Source: Populus alba
Lineage: Eukaryota > Streptophyta > Magnoliopsida > Malpighiales > Salicaceae
Direction of reading: 5' to 3'
Assembly (NCBI RefSeq): GCF_005239225.2
Contig: NC_133288.1
Location: forward strand, 16,126,169-16,190,168
DNA: 64,000 bases
Made by a program: the position numbers and the translations under genes. Positions within the stretch are counted from its first letter, which is position 1. Every line of letters begins with the position of its first letter. This document shows, piece after piece, positions 58,080-64,000 of this stretch. The notes under the pieces are model-generated. The model had not been told where the DNA came from. It made no database searches and worked only from the letters and a program-made list of their open reading frames with translations.

Positions 58080-60950
58080 TTGTTACTCATCTCCTCTTGG
58101 CAAGACCTGTGAGAATTCCCCTCCTATCAAAACACCCTTGTCCTCAAGAGTAAAGTGAGGAAATCTATAGGCAAACTCATCAATGAATTCCCAAGTGACC
58201 TCTGATGCATGGTGGTAAACCCTTCAAAAGAACTAAGACTTAGGTGACAACCTGATTTCTTTGCTTCACCACTCTCCCATCTAGTATCACTTGAGGCTGG
58301 GGAGTAGGATCACATGACAAGTAGTTCTTTATGTACTCTTTTTATTTCCATCATGCCTTTTTAATTAAGACACCTGAAAGACTATATGAATTATAGTTGA
58401 TACTAGCAACCCTAATTTGTATGCTACTACACCAAAAACTTAGTTGATAGTTTGTTTGTGATCCTATTAGCAATTGATTTTTGTCTGTATGGTTACAATT
58501 TGAGATAAACACAATATCCCATAATAAACACCCTTTCATTCATTTTCTTAGTTACTAGTTCCATCATCTAGTGTTGAGCTGACTTAAGATTACTCTTGAT
58601 GACTTTGAACATATCTTTTTCCTGAATTAAGAATTCATCTACTACTTCATTATTAGAGTCTTTAAGGAAATTGGATATGGATTGAAGGTGTGTACCCGTA
58701 CATAATTCAATAGGAAGTAGACTTGGTAGAGGTGTGGTAATTGGTATTATACCATTTTTAAATCAAAGGTAACCATCTTAACCATTGATTTGGAGGTCCA
58801 ACAATCATGCACCATAAATAGCTCTTTAAGCATTTAACTACTTATGTCTGCCCATTTATCTATGGATGGTAGATTATTGAGTAATGCAATTCTACCTTTT
58901 GGTATCTAAATAGATTCTTTCAAAACTAACTTAGAAACATTGAATCTCTGTCAATTACTATATTGGCTGGTAGTCCATGAATTTGTAAATATGATCCATA
59001 AAAATAGTAGCCATTGTAGTAGCTAAATATGGGTGAGCCAAGGTTATACAACTTGCATATTTATTGAACTTGTCCACCACCATAAAATTAACCTCCTTAT
59101 CATTGGATTCAAGGAGTCCTTCCATAAAATTTATGCTAATATCAATGAATGGTGTTGAAACAACAGGAAGAGGTTGTAGTAGGCCAAGACTATACATTCT
59201 TAGCCTTATTCTTTTGACAAATAGGGCACTCTATTATACATTATCTCACATGTTTTTATTGTTTTCACCAATATAATAAACTCCATATCCTTTTCGTAGT
59301 CATAGAGGTACCAGAATGACCATTGATATTCATGATACAATGCAATTGACCTAATTTATAACTCATTGTCATTTCCAACAATGATTTTTCCTTTCCTGTT
59401 AAAGTGGTTGTCCACCCACTTGTAATGGGGATGAGAAGAAAGGTCATTTATAATGCCTTGAATATCATCGTATTTTTCCCATGACTTTTTAATCTCTTTA
59501 ATGACATTGGTGGATATTATACTTCCTTACTGGGATTCCTAAAGTGCATCAATTACAACATTTACTTTCCCTTTATGTACTCAATTTCAAAATTAAACCC
59601 CAATAATTTGGCTAACCATAGGTGTTAAAAAAGAAGTATATTTTTTTCCAAAATGTACTTAAGGATAACATCATTTGTTCTAATTGTTTGCCCTACATGT
59701 AGTGTTTCCATTTGGCCACTATATGTAGTATAACCATCATTTCCCTATCATAAGTAGATAGAGCATGTTGTTTCGATCCTAGGGACTTGTTGATAAAGGA
59801 AATGATCTTGTTGCATTAACACTGCTCCATTGCCAATTCCTGAAGCATTAATCTCCATTATAAAATGCTTACTAAGATCAAGAAATATCAACACAAGAGG
59901 TTTAGTCATGAATTATTTTAGATATTTAAAAGCTTTTTTCTCTCCTTTAATCCACTCAAAAGCTTCTTTTCTTAGTAACTGGGTTAAGGGTTTGCAGATA
60001 GACCCATACCTTTTTAAAAAACCTTCTATAGTAATTAGTGAGATCGAGAAACCCTCGCAACTATTTAATATTTTTTAGTAGAGGCCAGTTCCTTACAACT
60101 TGATTTTTTTATGGATCAGTTGACACCTAATCTTTAGAAATTACATGTCCCAAGTAGTCTACTTGGTTGCTTCCAAAAACACACTTGCTTTCCTTTGCCA
60201 CCAATTCATAAAGTCTAACTAGCTTAAGAACCATCTTCAAATGCTCTAAGTGTTATTTTATGGACTAACTATAGATCAAAATATCATCAAAGAATACCAA
60301 CACAAACTTTATAAGGTGTTTTCCAAAACACATCATTTATTAGGTTTCAAAAAATAACAGGAGCATTAAATAACCTAAGAACATGACTAGGAACTCATAG
60401 TGGCAATTATAACTTTTAAATGCAGTTTTAAACACATTTTCAAGAGTCATTCTAATTTGGTGGTATCCAAATCTTAAGTCTATTTTAGGAAACACGGTTA
60501 CACTTATGAATTCCTCTAGCAATCCATCAATCAATGGTATAGAAAATATATCCATAATAATGAGTTTGTTGGGAGCTCTGTAATTCATACAAAGCCTTCA
60601 TGAAATATCCTTCTTCTTTAGCAATATTATTGGAGAGGCAAAAGGATTGTTATTTTGTTTAATTACAGTCTCTTCATATCATAAATTGCAACAAACTTAT
60701 TGTAATATAAATTGGGATCTGCAAACACTCTTATTTATCTCTTATTTCAGCAGTAAGTACAAGGATATGAAATTCTTCCTTGAGAAGACACTATTGCCCC
60801 CTACTCTTATCACTTTTGGTATCCTAATCTAAAATCTTTGGACTATGAAAGGCTTCAACACCTCATCTCTCTTCTATAATTGAGGATCTCGTATTGCCCT
60901 AAACTCTAAATCATGCCAAAAGTAGGGTTTCCCTCTTTACTTTATTCTCT
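58080..60950 (-). pseudogene. Decayed Ty3/gypsy pol (Tekay/Reina-like), minus strand
   Basis: In sense order: RT at 60588-60340 (MNYRAPNKLI, FPKIDLRFGYHQIRM, HYEFLVMFLG); RNase H region about 59830-59580 (INASGIGNGAVLMQQ, FEIEYIKGK); integrase zinc part 59447-59265 (NGHSGTSMTTKRIWSLLYW); integrase core 59197-58958 (GLLQPLPVVSTPFIDISI, FMEGL, VVDKFNKYASCITLAHPY); and the terminal EVTWEFIDEFAYRFPHF with LEDKGVL at about 58195-58110. The wording differs from the Athila-type element, so it belongs to another gypsy branch. Frames change many times and the RT catalytic YxDD is lost or altered. Confidence 0.85.
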
Positions 60951-60961
60951 AACTATATCCG

Positions 60962-61238
60962 TGTAGAAAAACAAGACTTGCTTCCTAGAAGTATGAATAT
61001 TTGATGTATGTCTTTTGATAAGTTATGTGTATAAACTCTAACTAGCATCCTATTTACTTACATATATAACATGTGAATTCAAGATTTAAAAATTATTAGT
61101 TATTTTTCTAAAGATGTTGAGTTTGTTGAAGATATTTTGAATTTCTAAAGTTGAGGATTGTTCTACTATTGATGAATTTTTTTATGATAAGACTACAAAG
61201 CTAAAGACTCTTATATTGATGAGCTTTGTTCTTATACA
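60962..61238 (-). repeat. Copia 3' LTR of the short right-hand element
   Basis: It starts tgtagaaaaa on the plus strand and ends cttataca, and shares most words with 63342-63654, e.g. tgtgaattcaagatttaaaa and ttgttgaag…ttttgaat. It directly follows, in sense, the end of a copia RNase H (VLSLPFQLKG). Confidence 0.75.
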
Positions 61239-63341
61239 CACCCCTTTAATTGAAAGGGTAAGGAAAGAACCTTGAGATTGTCACGTAGAAAGTTAGATTG
61301 AATAAAAAACAATGACATTATAAGTGCATCTGCATACTGGTCCTTGGTAGAGAAAAATTCAACAAGAAGTTAATCTTGTATGACTTGATCATAAACATAT
61401 TAAAAGTCTATAAGTTGCTTATATGTTATCACACCAGAGTGGGAGATTGAACAATCAAAATGTAAAGGTCATTTAGCATATATTTGACCAACTAAATCTA
61501 CAACAACAATTGCAAAGGCCTTATATTATACTTCTATATTGCTATAAGTAATAGTCTATTGTTGGTTGTAGCTCCATTAAATCAATTTGTCACCTAAATA
61601 AACATAGTAAGCAATAATGAATCGTTTATCATCGCGATCTGGCAATCCCCAGAACTTCGATCACCACTTTCCTAGGTCATCCCCCACGAGACTCCATTAG
61701 AGGCGTGAAGAAAACCACCACCAACAACCCTGTAGTGGCAGGATTCCTAAAATCCAAGACCCAATAGGATACTAACACCCCAACGAGCTTTATCCTCCTT
61801 CAAAGAAGAAAGAGGTGTGCTAGAAGTCTACCACATAAACCCCTATAAAAAGCTAACTAAGCAGCCATCACGTATGAGGGGGGAGAAAAAAAGAGAAAAA
61901 GAACAAAGATGGGAGGAAGAAGTAGGAGAAAACAAAGGGGAGAAAAATAAAAGAAAAAGGGACAAAAACAGAGAAAAAACGCTGAAGAGAGAGAAAGAAG
62001 ACTGAAAAATAAAAAACAAGAAAAGAAAAGAAGGGAACAAAGAAGAAGAATGAAAGGAAGAGTAAAAAGAAGAAAGCATTGTCCCGAGGTGAATCACGGT
62101 CTTCACGCTTTAGTCTTCAGAAGAAGGCACGGCCAAAACACACCCTTATGCCTTTTCCATATATTTTATTCCCCTTCTATTATGATATTTAGCTGAACAA
62201 ACCCCTTTTTTATATCAGAAAATTCATGAAATATTTGGGAATCTTCATGGACTTATTTGTGGGCCTCTCGTGCTTTTTTTTTTCTTTTTTTTCTACTATA
62301 TGCTCAATTTGTGAACCATTATTGTTAAATGCAAATATGTTATGTAATGTTTTCTTTTTTTTCTTATCTAAAAAGAGTAAAAAATAAAAAGGGTAACAGA
62401 AAGAAATAAGCATAGAAAAATTGTTTCTTCATTAAAAATTCAAAATTTTGCAAACTTATTAATTAGCGCCAGAGTCAGGAATATCGTATTTTTTTGGGTT
62501 TGTGCAATATTTACCAATGTTATAGTTGGAAATATTCGTAAGAATTGTTCACTGACGCCAAAGTCAAGAACATGATAGGAAGAACAAAAAAAAAATAGAA
62601 GGACAAAACTCTTAGCAATTTTAGACTAAACCAACAATGCAGTCTGGCCTAGGTAGGACGCATAAGGGATGATAGCATCTTTCCTTTCGTGTAACCAGTT
62701 CCGAACCATAAAATTTCTATTGACCAGTTAGGGTTTCTAGTGACCATAATACTAAGTGATGATTATTTAAACAAGATCGTTTCTCCAAAGAATAAGATGT
62801 CAGATATTTATTCTTTTTCCATTGAAAAAATTTTAATCGATCACCGCAATGTCCGAGTGTGACAAGTGTGAATCTGAATTGCTTTAGCATGGGAGAGTGA
62901 TGAAAATTTCTTTATAGTACAAGTAATACCTCACGAGAGGTTGTCTAAGACATGGATTGAGTAAGGACATCTTCAGTGAGGGAAGAATTGATGGTGGCTA
63001 AAACTAATGAATTCTGACAAAGTTATTGATCATATTGAGGATTAAAAACTTTAATGATAATATTTATGTTGGGATGAGTGGGATGAATTTCTTATGATAA
63101 GGGTGGGGTACTACCATCAAAGTAGCAAAAAATGACTTGACCTAGTAGTAGGGTAAGGCATGAGCTTTTCATATAAGATAATTAGAGAAATTGAGTTTGA
63201 CATTAATAATCAGCTGAAGATTGGAGAGTATTGAAGTGATGATAGTGTTAATAGTAGTACTAAAAGCAGAGAAGGATGATGAGTCCTTCTAGGATCAAAA
63301 AAGAAAAAAACGATGATGGTCTTATAAAAGCTTTGATATCA
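61239..63341 (-). mobile_element. Internal part of a deleted copia element
   Basis: Only the end of pol is recognised: 61640-61250 in minus sense gives YKAFAIVV-like words, then LLVEFFSTKDQYADALIMSL and DNLKVLSLPFQLKG, the copia RNase H tail. The rest is about 1.7 kb and too short for gag to RT. It includes purine-rich sequence (61870-62075), a GC-richer patch (61630-61790) and two copies of 'cgcca.agtca.gaa.at' (62467 and 62556). The last may be another LTR-type remnant. A 12-base Met-tRNA-type primer site lies at 63330-63341. Confidence 0.6.
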
Positions 63342-63654
63342 TATAGAAAAATAAAACTTGTTTTTGAGAAGTTTGAATATTTGATTTCTGTCTACTAAAA
63401 AGTTATATGTATACAAGAGTTTTAAATAAAAACAAAAAACTATAATCGGTATTCTATTTAGTTTCCTATACATCATGTGAATTCAAGATTTAAAAATTGT
63501 CAACTATTTTCCTAAATATATAAAGTCTATTATGGAGTTTGTTGAAGGTGTTTTGAATTCTTAGAGTTAAGGATTGTTCTGCTGATAAGGACTCTTCTGC
63601 TGATAAGACTGTAAAGTCGAGGACTCTTTTATTGATGATTTTTGTTTTTTTACA
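63342..63654 (-). repeat. Copia 5' LTR of the short right-hand element
   Basis: It is the partner of 60962-61238. It is longer because of an insertion-like stretch near 63415-63455 and a doubled 'gctgataaggactctt' near 63580-63605. Its inner end is at the primer site (TGATATCAAAGC on the minus strand). Confidence 0.72.
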
Positions 63655-64000
63655 ATCCAGTTGTCCATTGCTAGAACAGAGGGGCTGACAGAGTAAAGGA
63701 AAAGACTGACATAAGATTCATCACATCTTGTTACACATTGAAATTAATCAAATAATTCATGGATTTTAGGCTAGAGGTAGATGAAAAGAAGGCAAGAGAC
63801 CTGATTGTGGGTTGGACTTCGTAAGGTCCAGACTTGTGTAAGTAACTAATTACTTTAAGCACACAAGATAATGGAATTCGGTAGTTTCATTCGTGCACCC
63901 TTAAAACAACGAAGGAATGGAGAAAATGGGTGGTTAACATGTAATTATTCATGCTCATGATATTTTCTATATAAATCGAGGTTTGAGAAAGAAGAAGACA
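63655..64000. other. Right end of the window
   Basis: I see no gene or recognised element here. Confidence 0.4.

Noticed and set aside
61817..62106. Lys/Glu-rich plus frame and Phe/Ser-rich minus frame
   Set aside because: Both are read from one purine-rich run and have no sign of coding selection.
1..64000. CRISPR arrays, bacterial operons, ribosome binding sites
   Set aside because: The window is plant nuclear DNA; the tandem arrays at 23948 and 24515 have no spacer pattern.

Overview
The window looks like nuclear DNA of a woody eudicot. It is strongly AT-rich, its genes have introns, and retrotransposons, MITEs and minisatellites fill the gaps. The dispersed repeats and gene sequences look like Salicaceae (poplar or willow) by my recognition, but no search was run.

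Left block (1-15.6 kb): two nested LTR retrotransposons, both on the minus strand. A decayed Ty1/copia element (5' LTR 15399-15624, then gag, protease and integrase remnants down to 12239) was split inside its reverse transcriptase by an 11.9-kb Ty3/gypsy element of the Athila/Tat type (373-12238; LTRs about 1.74 kb, tRNA-Asp-type primer site). The gypsy gag-pol has three in-frame stops and two frameshifts. Between pol and the 3' LTR it carries two intact extra ORFs: a LOG-type cytokinin-activating phosphoribohydrolase (3356-4036) and an unrecognised cysteine-cluster protein (4279-4827). Each has its own TATA box and pyrimidine-rich leader. This cargo pair is the most unusual thing in the window.

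Genic block (18-23 kb): a divergent pair of plastid-type genes. An intronless PPR gene (18063-19937, minus) and a six-exon gene for a conserved 426-aa plastid protein of At4g37920 type (20371-23089, plus) share about 430 bp between start codons.

Middle block (23-40 kb): gene-poor. It holds several copies of one MITE-like family, a five-unit 73-bp minisatellite, a 49-bp tandem repeat, gypsy and copia scraps, and a PIF/Harbinger-like element (37102-37985) with a perfect 26-bp-arm hairpin.

Second genic block (40-52 kb): a clade-III TGA bZIP transcription factor (eight coding exons, 41932-44925, plus) with a short uORF in its leader. After a repeat field there is an unprocessed pseudogene of phosphopantothenate-cysteine ligase (49324-51345, minus) and an orphan exon.

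Right block (52-64 kb): repeats, a tRNA-Trp-like pseudogene lacking its anticodon arm, a second Harbinger-like element (56814-57790), a decayed gypsy pol (58.1-60.9 kb, minus) and a short, internally deleted copia element with LTRs at 60962-61238 and 63342-63654.

All exon borders were read by eye from splice consensus and reading phase. Family names rest on recognised motifs, not on searches.
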